Assembly (NCBI GenBank): GCA_028709085.1
Contig: JAQVXQ010000009.1
Coordinates: 1 to 45,510, forward strand
Origin: Salinivirgaceae bacterium
Lineage (GTDB): Bacteria; Bacteroidota; Bacteroidia; Bacteroidales; Salinivirgaceae
DNA: 45,510 bases
Direction of reading: 5' to 3'
The notes under the pieces: generated by a model
The model's input: the letters and a program-made list of their open reading frames with translations, nothing else
Databases searched by the model: none
What the model was told of the DNA's origin: nothing
Shown: positions 27,236 through 37,300 of the stretch, one piece after another
How positions within the stretch are numbered: the first letter of the stretch is position 1
Layout: each line of letters opens with the position of its first letter
Made by a program: the position numbers and the translations under genes

Positions 27236-29815
27236 TTAGTAATTCTTTTTAGGATAAATATCAAACCACCAATCGGGTAAATCCTTTAAATATCGATCCC
27301 ACCACGCCATAATTGTGTTGTGCCACGCTACTCGGTGTTCAAATCCTACAATATGATGATCGGCATCTTTTACAGTAACCAATTCAACCTCTTTGCCAAG
27401 AATTTTCAGGGCAGTGTAAAACTGATAACTCTCCACGGGCGGCACGTTGGTATCGCTGTCGCCGGTAATTAAAAGCAATGGAGTTGTCACTTTATCGGCG
27501 TTAAATAGCGGGCTTTGATTTACATAAATTTCCTTTGAATTCCACGGATACCGATCGGCTGTAGCTTCTGAACTATAGGCATATCCCCAATATCCTGCAC
27601 CCCAATAACTTGATATTGAACTAATTCCGGCGTGGGAAATTGCAGTTCTAAAAATATTTGTTCGAGTTGTTAAATACATGGTCATAAAACCACCATACGA
27701 TGCTCCGGCACATCCAACTCGATCGGCATTGGCGTATGGATGCGCCTTGAGAAAAGCTTTGGTAGATTCAATGATCTCGTCGGCAACTGTAATTCCCCAA
27801 TTATTAACATGTGCCGAGGAAAATTCTTGTCCATATCCGGTGGTTCCACTTGGTTGCAAAACATAAACAATAAAATCGTGTCCAGCCCATAAATTAAAGG
27901 GATATCGACCCGCAAATGTTCTACCAACGGGCGATGTTCCGCCATAGTAATAAACAATAACCGGGTATTTCTTATTTTCATCGAAATGCAAAGGCAAATA
28001 AACTCTACCTTGAATATCAGTTCCCTTTTTGGTCTTATAATTCCATTCTTGGGTGGTTCCAAAATCAACATTAGCATACTTTACATGCTCGCTACTATCG
28101 ATACAGGTGAGATTTTTTCCCTCGGCGTCGGACAAATAATAGCGTGGAAAACTGTTTGTTTTGTTTCCTTCAAAAGCAATTTTAGTTCCTAGCTGATTAA
28201 TATTTAACGAACTAATATACAATTCATTATTTGTTATTTTAGTGTATTTTTTCGTCGATAAATCGTACTTAAAAATTCCACGGGAATCTTTATCCAGAGC
28301 ATAAATAAAGATGGATTCACTGTTTTGAGGCCAAAAGGCGGAACTTATGGATGGATTAAAAGTCAATGAAATTGGTTCAACTTTTTGATTTATAATGGTA
28401 TATAGATATAATTGTTGATCGTAGTTATTAGCAATCTTATGTTTTCCAATATTTTCGCCTATTTTCCCAAATGCCGATGGACCGCCTTGACACAACAATG
28501 TTTTATTGTCGGGTGAAAAACTCACATTAACTGCAAACCGTTTATCGGTCCAAAGTGTATCCACTGCAAGCGTTTTCATATCCATTAAATACATGTTTTG
28601 CTTAGAAAACGGACGTTCGGTATAATCATTTTTACTGGTACTAAAGGCTATGGTTTTACTGTCGGAACTTATGTCGTTCAAATAAGTTGAGAGTGACCCG
28701 TATGTAATTCGTGTTTTTAAGGTCATTTGAATATCGTATTTATACAAAAAAGATCGCGTTTTATAACCCGGAATACGATCTGCCATACCCATAACTTGGC
28801 GTGTAGTTTTATATTCGAACTTACTTTTTTCATACATCGAATAAATTACATAGGTTTCATTAGGAGCCCATTGGTAGGAACTAAAATTATTTGTTTCTGA
28901 AAAAAGTTTATTAATCGTTAAATCACTTAAATTCATGATTATTAATTCATTATTGTTGTCCGCTTTGGAGAGATAAGATATTCTGTCCGATGCCGGTAAC
29001 CATTGCAATTGAGAAACCTCGTTTGAATTTAATCGATACACGATTTGATTATTCTCCGTGGTCCGAATTTCAATCCACCTAGAGAGCGTCTTTCCTTTGT
29101 TTCCAACATTTTTATGTGCAATTGTGTAGTATTTTCCACTATACGATAAATTCACATTACTGGAACTTTTTCCAGTTAAGACATCCTGTATGGTTTTAAT
29201 CCGATTGGGCTGTGTTGTAAAATGTAGGATGGTACTCAAACTATCGTTGTCGGAAATAACCTCAAAACGACCATTCCATGTGTTGGAATCATTTTCGGTA
29301 ATCATCGATTTCACAACGATTTGATGTGTGCCTCTTTCGAGCTTTAGTTCCTTTGTTTGACTTCCCGCTTTCTCGATATTCTTCTCAATAGATGTTTTTT
29401 TAAACACCTCTTCCCCATTAATCCACACCCGAAACAATTGTGAACTTGAAGCTTTCAATTTGATCTGCGTCCATTGATCGAGCACTAAAAAACTGGTTAA
29501 ATAGAGAAACTGATTGGGCATTTCATGATTTCTATTTAATAAGACATTACCCTCAGAAAAAGTTAAGCCACTCCATTGAATTGAATTCTTATCGGTAGAG
29601 TTGTCAAAAGAGAACTCATCAATAGCATGATGGTCAAATTTCAACAAGTCCGTGTTTGAAAAAGAATCGTTTTCAACATTCTTTATATCCTTAAAAGCTG
29701 GATTTTGTAAATTCATCACATTCGACACCATCCAATTTTTAATGGGTAAGGTATCGGCCATTAATAGCATATTTACTGCCATTAGAAAAACCAGGGTAGA
29801 TACAACTTTTTTCAT
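27236..29815 (-). CDS. S9-family peptidase with extra N-terminal domain, exported
   Basis: This large prolyl-oligopeptidase-fold serine peptidase probably acts on peptides in the periplasm or at the surface. It has a signal peptide (MKKVVSTLVFLMAVNMLLMAD). Between about residues 90 and 195 it has a beta-sandwich-like region (IKLKASSSQLFRVWINGEEVF ... GTHQIVVKS) of galactose-binding-like appearance. A propeller with WAPNETYVIYS- and FSPDNKTLL-type blades follows, then the hydrolase domain with S706 in GASYGGF, D788 in GDSDTNVPP and a histidine at 820/821 in DADHHI. At 859 residues it is longer than DPP4 or DPP5 types. It lies 87 bases after ade in the same direction with no clear promoter between. 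Confidence 0.88.
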   Translation of the reverse strand: MKKVVSTLVFLMAVNMLLMADTLPIKNWMVSNVMNLQNPAFKDIKNVENDSFSNTDLLKFDHHAIDEFSFDNSTDKNSIQWSGLTFSEGNVLLNRNHEMPNQFLYLTSFLVLDQWTQIKLKASSSQLFRVWINGEEVFKKTSIEKNIEKAGSQTKELKLERGTHQIVVKSMITENDSNTWNGRFEVISDNDSLSTILHFTTQPNRIKTIQDVLTGKSSSNVNLSYSGKYYTIAHKNVGNKGKTLSRWIEIRTTENNQIVYRLNSNEVSQLQWLPASDRISYLSKADNNNELIIMNLSDLTINKLFSETNNFSSYQWAPNETYVIYSMYEKSKFEYKTTRQVMGMADRIPGYKTRSFLYKYDIQMTLKTRITYGSLSTYLNDISSDSKTIAFSTSKNDYTERPFSKQNMYLMDMKTLAVDTLWTDKRFAVNVSFSPDNKTLLCQGGPSAFGKIGENIGKHKIANNYDQQLYLYTIINQKVEPISLTFNPSISSAFWPQNSESIFIYALDKDSRGIFKYDLSTKKYTKITNNELYISSLNINQLGTKIAFEGNKTNSFPRYYLSDAEGKNLTCIDSSEHVKYANVDFGTTQEWNYKTKKGTDIQGRVYLPLHFDENKKYPVIVYYYGGTSPVGRTFAGRYPFNLWAGHDFIVYVLQPSGTTGYGQEFSSAHVNNWGITVADEIIESTKAFLKAHPYANADRVGCAGASYGGFMTMYLTTRTNIFRTAISHAGISSISSYWGAGYWGYAYSSEATADRYPWNSKEIYVNQSPLFNADKVTTPLLLITGDSDTNVPPVESYQFYTALKILGKEVELVTVKDADHHIVGFEHRVAWHNTIMAWWDRYLKDLPDWWFDIYPKKNY

Positions 29816-29902
29816 AAGGGAACATTTTTATAATTAAATGATTAAACAGCGTATAAATCTCATTATAGTAGCGATTTATAATATATATTTACTCAAAACA
29901 CT

Positions 29903-31528
29903 CTATTTATTACATAAATCAACAAAATCGAACTTGGTTACATCAAAAAGCCCTTTATCGCCCAATTTCAATTTAGGAATAACCAACAGACTCATAAAAG
30001 CAAGCGTCATAAATGGTGATTTAAGTAAAGAACCGTTTTGTTTCGTTAAATTATCGAGTTTAAGATATTTTGAGGCGACCACCTCAACACTTTCATCAGA
30101 AATTAATCCTGCAATTGGAAGTGAAAGAAGTTCAATTTTATTGTTTTTCGCCACCGACAACCCACCTTTATTAACCACCACCGCGTTTATAGCAGAAACT
30201 ATATCATCATCGGAAACTCCAACGGCAATTATATTATGACTATCGTGTGCAACGCTGCTTGCAATTGCGCCATTTTTTAGATTAAACCCTTTTATAAAAC
30301 CCACTATTGGTTCGGCATTATGATCGTATCGATTCAAAACAACTAATTTCAATATATCATCATCGAGATTTGAAACACAAAAACCATTCTCCTCCTCTAC
30401 TTTACATATAATATGCTCGGTAAATAATTGTCCATCGAACGCTTGAATTACATTCATGGTTGAACCAGTTGCAGGCACATGAATTTGATCTGATATAATT
30501 TCGCTTGCATTAAAATTATTGAGATTTATGGGCTCTGGTATATAATCGAAGGAATTATTCCCATCAAATGCCAATTCTCCATTGATCCATGTTTGAAGAA
30601 TTTTGAACCGTTTTAAATCATCTACGACAATAAAATCAGCGGGATCTCCTTTTTGCAATAAACCCACATCCAATTTATAATGCGAAATGGGGTTTACAGT
30701 CATTGCTTGCAATACATTCCAAAAGTCGAGTCCCTTATCTTTTCCTACTCGAATAAACCGATCGAGATAGCTACTAGAGAAGTTTTCGGGGTGAAAATCG
30801 TCGGAACAAATCATTACATGATCGGGATACAAATCAATTAAAGGATAAAGTTCTTCAAAATCCTTGGCAGCAGAACCATCACGAATCAATATTTTCATTC
30901 CTAAACTAATCTTCTCCTCTGCCTCCGCCAACGTAGTGCATTCATGATCTGTATCAACACCCGCTTTTATATATTCATTCAACGGCTCGCCTGTTAAACC
31001 AGGCGCATGTCCGTCGATGGGAAGATTTCTATCAATGGCCACTTTAAGTTTTGCCATCACATCGGGACTTTGGTTTACCACTCCTGGAAAATTCATCATT
31101 TCGGCTAAATACTTCAATCCGTATTCATCGAACAAATAAGCAATATCCTCGGGACTCAATACGGCACCACTGCTCTCAAAAGGAGTTGCCGGAACACATG
31201 AAGGAACACCAAAGTAAAACTTGAAAGGCACCTTTTGGGCATTTTTGATCATAAACTCAACACCTTCGATACCACACACATTGGCAATTTCGTGTGGGTC
31301 GGATACTGTAGCCACAACTCCGAACCGTACAGCATTTTGCGCAAACCTACCTGGAGTAATCATTGAGCTTTCTATGTGTATATGAGCGTCGATTAACCCT
31401 GGAACGATATAAATATTATTAACATCCTCGGCAGGCATGATATCTACAATTGTTCCATTTTCAACAAATATCCGCCCTTTAAAGATATTTCTCCGCAAAA
31501 CATCTACCATATATCCACTAATTACCAT
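29903..31528 (-). CDS. ade: Adenine deaminase
   Basis: Ade hydrolyses adenine to hypoxanthine and ammonia in purine salvage, using a binuclear metal centre. The amidohydrolase motif GLIDAHIHIESS (HxH at 49 and 51), DPHEIANVCG, DGHAPGL and the aspartate motif CSDDFHPE are all present. A C-terminal ade-specific domain contains GFIKGFNLKNGAIASSVAHDSHN. The length of 541 is slightly below the usual 550-580 but no domain is missing. Its start is 16 bases from the first of three parS-like palindromes, which therefore sit in its upstream region. No clear -7 element was seen, so it may be read through from mnmG. Confidence 0.94.
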   Translation of the reverse strand: MVISGYMVDVLRRNIFKGRIFVENGTIVDIMPAEDVNNIYIVPGLIDAHIHIESSMITPGRFAQNAVRFGVVATVSDPHEIANVCGIEGVEFMIKNAQKVPFKFYFGVPSCVPATPFESSGAVLSPEDIAYLFDEYGLKYLAEMMNFPGVVNQSPDVMAKLKVAIDRNLPIDGHAPGLTGEPLNEYIKAGVDTDHECTTLAEAEEKISLGMKILIRDGSAAKDFEELYPLIDLYPDHVMICSDDFHPENFSSSYLDRFIRVGKDKGLDFWNVLQAMTVNPISHYKLDVGLLQKGDPADFIVVDDLKRFKILQTWINGELAFDGNNSFDYIPEPINLNNFNASEIISDQIHVPATGSTMNVIQAFDGQLFTEHIICKVEEENGFCVSNLDDDILKLVVLNRYDHNAEPIVGFIKGFNLKNGAIASSVAHDSHNIIAVGVSDDDIVSAINAVVVNKGGLSVAKNNKIELLSLPIAGLISDESVEVVASKYLKLDNLTKQNGSLLKSPFMTLAFMSLLVIPKLKLGDKGLFDVTKFDFVDLCNK

Positions 31529-31544
31529 AATTCATTTAAGTTTT

Positions 31545-31634
31545 ATGCTCCACATGGAGCATTTTATTTACAAATATCTTGATTCGCTCCACGTGGAGCG
31601 ATATATAAACGTTTGTGCTCCACGTGGAGCACAA
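31545..31634. other. Cluster of three parS-like palindromes (candidate ParB-binding centromere sites)
   Basis: Site 1 (31545-31562) is TGCTCCACATGGAGCA within a longer palindrome with one central mismatch. Site 2 (31585-31600) is CGCTCCACGTGGAGCG, perfect over 16 bp. Site 3 (31613-31634) is a perfect 22-bp palindrome with core TGCTCCACGTGGAGCA. Centres are 39 and 31 bases apart. The Bacillus-type parS consensus is TGTTTCACGTGAAACA; site 3 agrees at 12 of 16 positions, and the differing positions change in pairs that keep the symmetry. The cluster fills the gap between the mnmG stop and the ade start. No T tract follows any palindrome, so they are not terminators. Confidence 0.7.
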
Positions 31635-31646
31635 GCATTATTTCAA

Positions 31647-33500
31647 TTAACGTCCTAGAAACATCAGTAATACAATGATATCACTAGGATTAACTCCGCT
31701 AATGCTTAAAGCTTGCCCGATAGTTTTTGGTTTTATCTTCATTAACTTCTGTCTTCCTTCTATACTAATATTCAGCAACCGATCGTAATTAACATTTTCC
31801 GGTATCAACAACTGGCTAAACTTTTGTATCTTTTCAGCATTAGCTTGCTCCTTTTCGATATAACCTTCATATTTCAATTTAATATCAACGGATTGCAACT
31901 CAATGGCACTAATAGGTTCCGGAAACGGGATGTAATCCTTTAATGATTGGCTCGACAATTCTGGTCGCACAATGAGTTTAGATATACGTGTTTTCTGATT
32001 TAATGCTGAAGAACTTACACTCTCCAAATATGGATTAATTTCACTGGGTGTAACACTATTATTTTCAACAAAACTGATATAATTACTAATACGATTGTAT
32101 TTCTCATCTGTAAAACGCATACGTTCTTCGGATGCTAAACCCAGATTATATCCCAATTGCGTCAAACGCTCATCGGCATTATCCTGTCGTAATAAAATTC
32201 TAAATTCGGCCCTACTGGTAAACATGCGATAGGGTTCCGTAATTCCTTTAGTAATTAAATCGTCAATTAGAACACCTATATAGGCTTGATCGCGTCGCAG
32301 TACAATTGAATCTTGCTCTTTAAGGGATCGAACAGCATTAATTGCAGCCATTAAACCTTGTGCAGCGGCTTCTTCGTAACCCGTAGTTCCATTAATTTGA
32401 CCTGCAAAATAAAGAGATTTAATATTCTTAGTTTCTAGGGTTGGTTTTAAATCTAAGGGATCGAAAAAATCATATTCAATGGCATACCCAGGTCGTAATA
32501 TTCTTACATTTTCAAAACCCGACACCTGTTTTAACGCTTTTAATTGAATATCCCATGGTAAGGAACTACTAAAACCATTGAGATAATACTCCATAGTGTT
32601 CCATCCTTCAGGCTCAAAAAAAAGTTGGTGGGCACCTTTTTCACTAAATGTAACAATTTTATCTTCAATACTTGGACAATATCGGGGTCCTAAACCTTTA
32701 ATTGTACCACTAAAAAGAGGTGAATATTCAAATCCAGTGGCCAAGATTTCATGAACTAGTGGATTTGTGAAAGCAATCCAACAACTTTTTTGACGTTTGG
32801 GAGTATGCATATGCGGTAAGAAACTAAAAAGTTCCGGGTGTTCATCGCCTTTTTGTTCCGACAATTTAGAAAAATCGATGGATCGAGCATCGACACGAAC
32901 AGGGGTTCCCGTTTTTAGTTTTCGAACATTGAAACCAAGATCTTTAACTTGGGCAGAAATGGTGTCATTGCTCTTTTCCGCCACTCGTCCACCCTTTACT
33001 TGAGATGTTCCAACATGCATTAAACCATTAAGAAAGGTACCGTTAGTTAATATAACAGCTTTACTTAAAAATGGAATTCCAATTTCAGTTTCCACTCCAA
33101 TAATTCGATCTCCTTCAATTAATAGTTTGGCAACATTATCTTGAAATAAATCCAAATTGGGAGTTTTCTCCATAAGTCTACGCCAGTAATTGGAAAAAAG
33201 CCTACGATCCGATTGAACACGAGGAGACCAAACAGCAGGGCCTTTGCTTCTATTAAGCATTCGAAATTGAATTGCGGTCTTATCACTCACAATTCCAATT
33301 AAGCCTCCCATGGCATCAATTTCTCGTACAATTTGACCTTTTGCTATTCCGCCCATGGCAGGATTACAGGACATAGCTGCAATTTTCTCCAAATCCATGC
33401 TTATGAGCAAGACTTTAGAACCCATATTTGCAGCGGCAGTTGCAGCCTCCGCACCAGCGTGCCCGGCGCCAACTACAATAATATCATAATTAGGTGTCAT
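31647..33500 (-). CDS. mnmG: tRNA uridine-5-carboxymethylaminomethyl(34) synthesis enzyme MnmG (GidA)
   Basis: MnmG is an FAD enzyme that, with the GTPase MnmE, installs the carboxymethylaminomethyl group on wobble uridine 34 of several tRNAs. The Rossmann motif VVGAGHAGAEAA is at residues 9-20. CNPAMGGIAKGQIVREIDAMGG, GTFLNGLMHVG and CPSIEDKIVTF are conserved family segments, and the C-terminal helical MnmE/tRNA-binding region closes with QALSISGVNPSDI. The length of 617 is typical. Its ATG overlaps the ybeY stop by one base (TAATG). It is the last gene of the packed operon and is directly followed by the parS-like cluster. Confidence 0.97.
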   Translation of the reverse strand: MTPNYDIIVVGAGHAGAEAATAAANMGSKVLLISMDLEKIAAMSCNPAMGGIAKGQIVREIDAMGGLIGIVSDKTAIQFRMLNRSKGPAVWSPRVQSDRRLFSNYWRRLMEKTPNLDLFQDNVAKLLIEGDRIIGVETEIGIPFLSKAVILTNGTFLNGLMHVGTSQVKGGRVAEKSNDTISAQVKDLGFNVRKLKTGTPVRVDARSIDFSKLSEQKGDEHPELFSFLPHMHTPKRQKSCWIAFTNPLVHEILATGFEYSPLFSGTIKGLGPRYCPSIEDKIVTFSEKGAHQLFFEPEGWNTMEYYLNGFSSSLPWDIQLKALKQVSGFENVRILRPGYAIEYDFFDPLDLKPTLETKNIKSLYFAGQINGTTGYEEAAAQGLMAAINAVRSLKEQDSIVLRRDQAYIGVLIDDLITKGITEPYRMFTSRAEFRILLRQDNADERLTQLGYNLGLASEERMRFTDEKYNRISNYISFVENNSVTPSEINPYLESVSSSALNQKTRISKLIVRPELSSQSLKDYIPFPEPISAIELQSVDIKLKYEGYIEKEQANAEKIQKFSQLLIPENVNYDRLLNISIEGRQKLMKIKPKTIGQALSISGVNPSDIIVLLMFLGR

Positions 33501-33919
33501 TAAAATAATTTCAAGTAGTTATCCTCCTTAGTCCGCATTAAGGTAATTTGATCATTAGTAGAGTCATTATAGCCCATCAAATGAAGTAAACCATGAATTA
33601 TAACCCGATTAAATTCTTCTAAAAAATCGACCTTATTTAATAAAGCGTTCTCAACTATTCGGTCAAAACTTAAATAGAGTTCTCCATCAATTTTATTTCC
33701 ATCGTTATAATTAAAAGTAATTATATCGGTGAAAAAATCATGACCAAGAAAATCGTTGTTTATTTTAAGGAGGTTTTCGTCGTTGGTAACTATAATGTTC
33801 AAATTACGAATAGTAAAATCTTCATTCTTAGCAGAGTGATCTAACCATTTTCTACATTGTTTTTTAAAACCTCGAACATATGTAAAATCAACTTCATCGG
33901 TATAAAAATTAATCATCAA
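33500..33919 (-). CDS. ybeY: rRNA maturation RNase YbeY
   Basis: YbeY is a zinc-dependent endoribonuclease involved in 16S rRNA 3'-end processing and ribosome quality control. The core is recognisable: NDFLGHDFFTDIITF, GELYLSFD and the metal motif HGLLHLMGYND. The classical motif is H-x3-H-x5-H; here H109 and H113 are kept and the third ligand is D119. I recall the same His-to-Asp change in other Bacteroidota YbeY proteins, so it is probably a lineage trait rather than decay. The length of 139 is slightly short. It overlaps the RsbW-like ATPase gene by 4 bases and mnmG by 1. Confidence 0.92.
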   Translation of the reverse strand: MMINFYTDEVDFTYVRGFKKQCRKWLDHSAKNEDFTIRNLNIIVTNDENLLKINNDFLGHDFFTDIITFNYNDGNKIDGELYLSFDRIVENALLNKVDFLEEFNRVIIHGLLHLMGYNDSTNDQITLMRTKEDNYLKLF

Positions 33920-34350
33920 ACAAGTTCTTTATATCTTTCAGGGAAAAATTTCAATAAAAAGGTTTTACTCTCTTTATTGTAGTTAAACTCATCGGATAGT
34001 TTTTGCATTAAAAATATGCCTCGACCATGGGGATTTTCAATATTTTCGTCCTTAGTTGGATCTGGAATCATATTTAAATCAAAACCATTCCCTTCATCCG
34101 TAATTTCGAATTGTATAAGTTTTTCATTATACTGCATTCTAATTTTAACAGATTTTAATGGGTCTCTTTTATTTCCATGAATTATACAATTGGTAACGGC
34201 TTCTAACACTGCAATTAAAATATTGCCAAAAACTTCATTACCACCAAGAAAATCACCGCAAATTTCTTCAATAAGTTTTTCGACAATAGCTATATTTTTT
34301 ATCTCGCTATTGATATGCAGATCCTTAGTTATCATTTGATTCGATTTCAT
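33916..34350 (-). CDS. RsbW-like ATP-binding protein (HATPase_c_2, anti-sigma-type serine kinase fold)
   Basis: The 144-residue protein consists of a single GHKL ATPase domain of the RsbW/SpoIIAB type. The N box EAVTN is at 50-54, the G1 box DEGNGF at 85-90, and the ATP lid with PHGRGIFLMQKLSDE at 108-122. Relatives phosphorylate anti-anti-sigma (STAS) proteins and hold sigma factors; others regulate different partners. No STAS-domain protein, PP2C phosphatase or sigma factor is encoded nearby, so the partner is unknown. The gene overlaps ybeY by 4 bases and the DUF4175-like gene by 26 bases. Confidence 0.85.
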   Translation of the reverse strand: MKSNQMITKDLHINSEIKNIAIVEKLIEEICGDFLGGNEVFGNILIAVLEAVTNCIIHGNKRDPLKSVKIRMQYNEKLIQFEITDEGNGFDLNMIPDPTKDENIENPHGRGIFLMQKLSDEFNYNKESKTFLLKFFPERYKELV

Positions 34351-37300
34351 GATTTAGATAAATTTGGTGTAAATCTAAATAATATTTACTTAAATTCAGT
34401 ATCCTATATATAATAAACTCCTCGATATAGCGATCTTCCAGTGTATCGTTCGTCATTTGGGTGGGTGTAGTAACAAATTGTTTTCTATTTTCACGAGACT
34501 CTCTTTTTTGCTCCTTTTTCCGTTCCATTTCGGCCTTATCCGATTCAAGTAACCGGGTTATTATTCGTTCCTGTCGCAAAATAGTTTCATTATTGATGGA
34601 TTTATTAATAATATCATTAATATTTTTATCGAGTAATTTATTCACCTCTTGCAAAATATTTTTTGTTGGCTGATCCATTTCGCCTTGATTAATCATATCA
34701 CTAATACTTTTTTGCATTTGCTCCTGCTGCGATAAATATTTACCTAATTGTTTACTAATGGATTCTCCATTATTTTTCCCCTCCCCATTTTTCGCATCTT
34801 GAAGTTGTTTCATTAAATCTTTCAATTTACTTTTTAAACCATTTTGTGTTTTAGCCATTTCACCTGGACTTGGTTTTCCTTTTCCTGGTTTTGGGCAACC
34901 TCCACCTTGTCCACTACTATTCATATCCTCTTCGGCTTTTTGTATAGATTCGTCGATAAATAGCAATAAATTATTATAATGCATTAATAATTTAGATTGT
35001 TGAATATAAACTGGTTGGGGTTGTTCTGTCATTAATTTATCAATAATTACAGTATTTATATTACCAACGTTGTTCATATCATCAGTCAACAAATTACCCA
35101 TTAATGGATTTCGAGTAATGAGCTGATTTAAACTATCGCGAATAAATCCCCAAGAATCAACCATGTTTTTTTGATTGAGTCGTACTCGATTAAAAGAAGG
35201 GGATCTTTGTGAAATATTTTTAAGACTGTCTATTAACTCCTCTTGGGTAAAAGATATGAACAGTAGATTGGAACGTAATTGTTTCAAATTTTCAATATCT
35301 TCGGAATTTTGTTCTTCCAAGTTACTGTTTAAATCCATTTCCATCTGAGAAGCTAACTCGCTAATTTTATTTCCACTTTTAGAATTTTGATTTTTATCAT
35401 TTTCATTAGAATCATTGGAATCAAGATCGTTGTTAATTTCATTTTTTTCATCCTTGAATTCCTCTAGGCTTAATGGCTTTTTTAAATTTTCATTCTTTTT
35501 AATTAACTCATTATGTTCCAATAACTTATTCTTTACTTTTTCTTCAATATCTTCCCGCGAATTAACGTCTTTCGCCTCTTTTAGTTGGTCCGACAACGAT
35601 TTTAAATCTTTAACCAGATTAACAAGGCCTTTTTCGACCTCAAAACGTTTAAGCATTTCCAAATTATTTTCCATCATTTGTTCTAACGTTTCGAGGGACA
35701 TTTTTTCGTCATCCTTGTTTTTAGAAGATGGTTTTAATTCACTTTTTAATTTTTCCAATTCTTGTAAAAGATCAAAAAGTTCTTTATCCATAATTTTATC
35801 GAGCAATTCCTGAATTTGATTTTGTTTTTCAGTTAGCTTTTGATTTTTTGTGTCTCTATTTTGAAGATTAGAAAGGGATTTAATTTCCTTATTCATATTA
35901 CTAATTTCCTCCATTATGGAGCTCATCTCTTTTTGTCCTTGAATAATTTGATCGCTCAATTGATCCTTTTCCCATTTATTCAAATTTTCAGTTTTAAATC
36001 GCTTCTCCAATTCCTTATTTTGTTCTTTCAGCATTTTCAACATTTCAATTCCCACGGTCATTTTACTCATAAGCTGAGTAGAAGTACTATCCATTCGTTG
36101 ATTAATCTCATCTTCATCCGGAATTTTAAAAACTTGTAATTGCGATTTAGTTGTTTTAAAATTATTGATAACATCATTATCTGACACAACAAAATAGTAA
36201 TTCAACGCATTAGTACCTAAATGTTTGGATAGATCGTAAAAATATACTTCGTAAAAAAACTTTTGATTGGATGAGTTATAAGAGATGGGTATAGTAAAAT
36301 TGACGCTGGTATCTTGGGTCTCTACAATAAGTTCTAATCTTGAAAAACCATAATCGTCCATAATTTGACCTTCAAAAAGGATGGGTTTAGTGAGTTCTAA
36401 AACAGGATTTGATTTAACCTCAATTTGTGGATATAAATCGGATATTACTTTTCCATAAAATTGAATATCAGTATTATTCCAAATATCACCCGTAAATAAT
36501 TGAATTGAATATGGAAAATCGAAATAGAGCGTTTTTTTGTACTTAAATTGATCGGAACTAGAAATAATTTCTGCGGTATCCGTACTGGTTGAAATAACAA
36601 TTTTTTTGGTGTTTTCAGCACTAAACACCCATTCTACAGTACTTCCAGCAGGAAAAGAAAAGTTACCGATGCCATTAACTTCAATTAAGTCTAAATCGGT
36701 ATATTTAGGGGGATGTATATAAACATCAATTCCTTTAAAAACGGGTAATAAAAAGCATTTCAAAGCATAAATAGGGCTTTGATTAATATTGTCATGTAAA
36801 AAGAACTTAACAGACTGATTTACTTTGTTAAAGGTGAAACTCCACGTAGAATCATCCATGGATTTAGCATAAAAATCCTTATCCCCGATTCGACAAAAAA
36901 CCTCTTTTGGCTGATAACTACCAGTTACTATAAAATGCAAATCAAAATTTTCATTTTGTTTTAATTCCAAATTCTCATTTAATATTTTAAAATCAAGAAA
37001 TTTGTAGGAGACTATATGTCCAGGATTAAAAAAACGTATTGATGCAATATTAAAAATTTGATAACTTAGGGAATAGAAACCTACAAAGAATGCCAGAATT
37101 ATTATTGAATAACGTAAAAAGGCAACATTAAAGGATCCAATGGAAATATTCTTCTTTACAGAAGATTTCAATTCTACATTTCGTTGTAAAATAGCTTTAG
37201 AAACCAGCGAATTTATGGAATCAATATCATATAGCTCTAAATAAGTCAATAACTTATCATCTATTTCGCTTTTGTTAATTAATAACTTGGCAATAGAAAT

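Noticed and set aside
29838..30239. Plus-strand ORF of 133 codons antisense to ade
   Set aside because: It is a mirror frame of the conserved ade 3' region, with no independent coding signs.
31437..31658. Plus-strand ORF of 73 codons spanning the ade start and the palindromes
   Set aside because: It is antisense to ade and reads through the three palindromes, giving repeated HMEH and HVER segments; there is no promoter or family resemblance.
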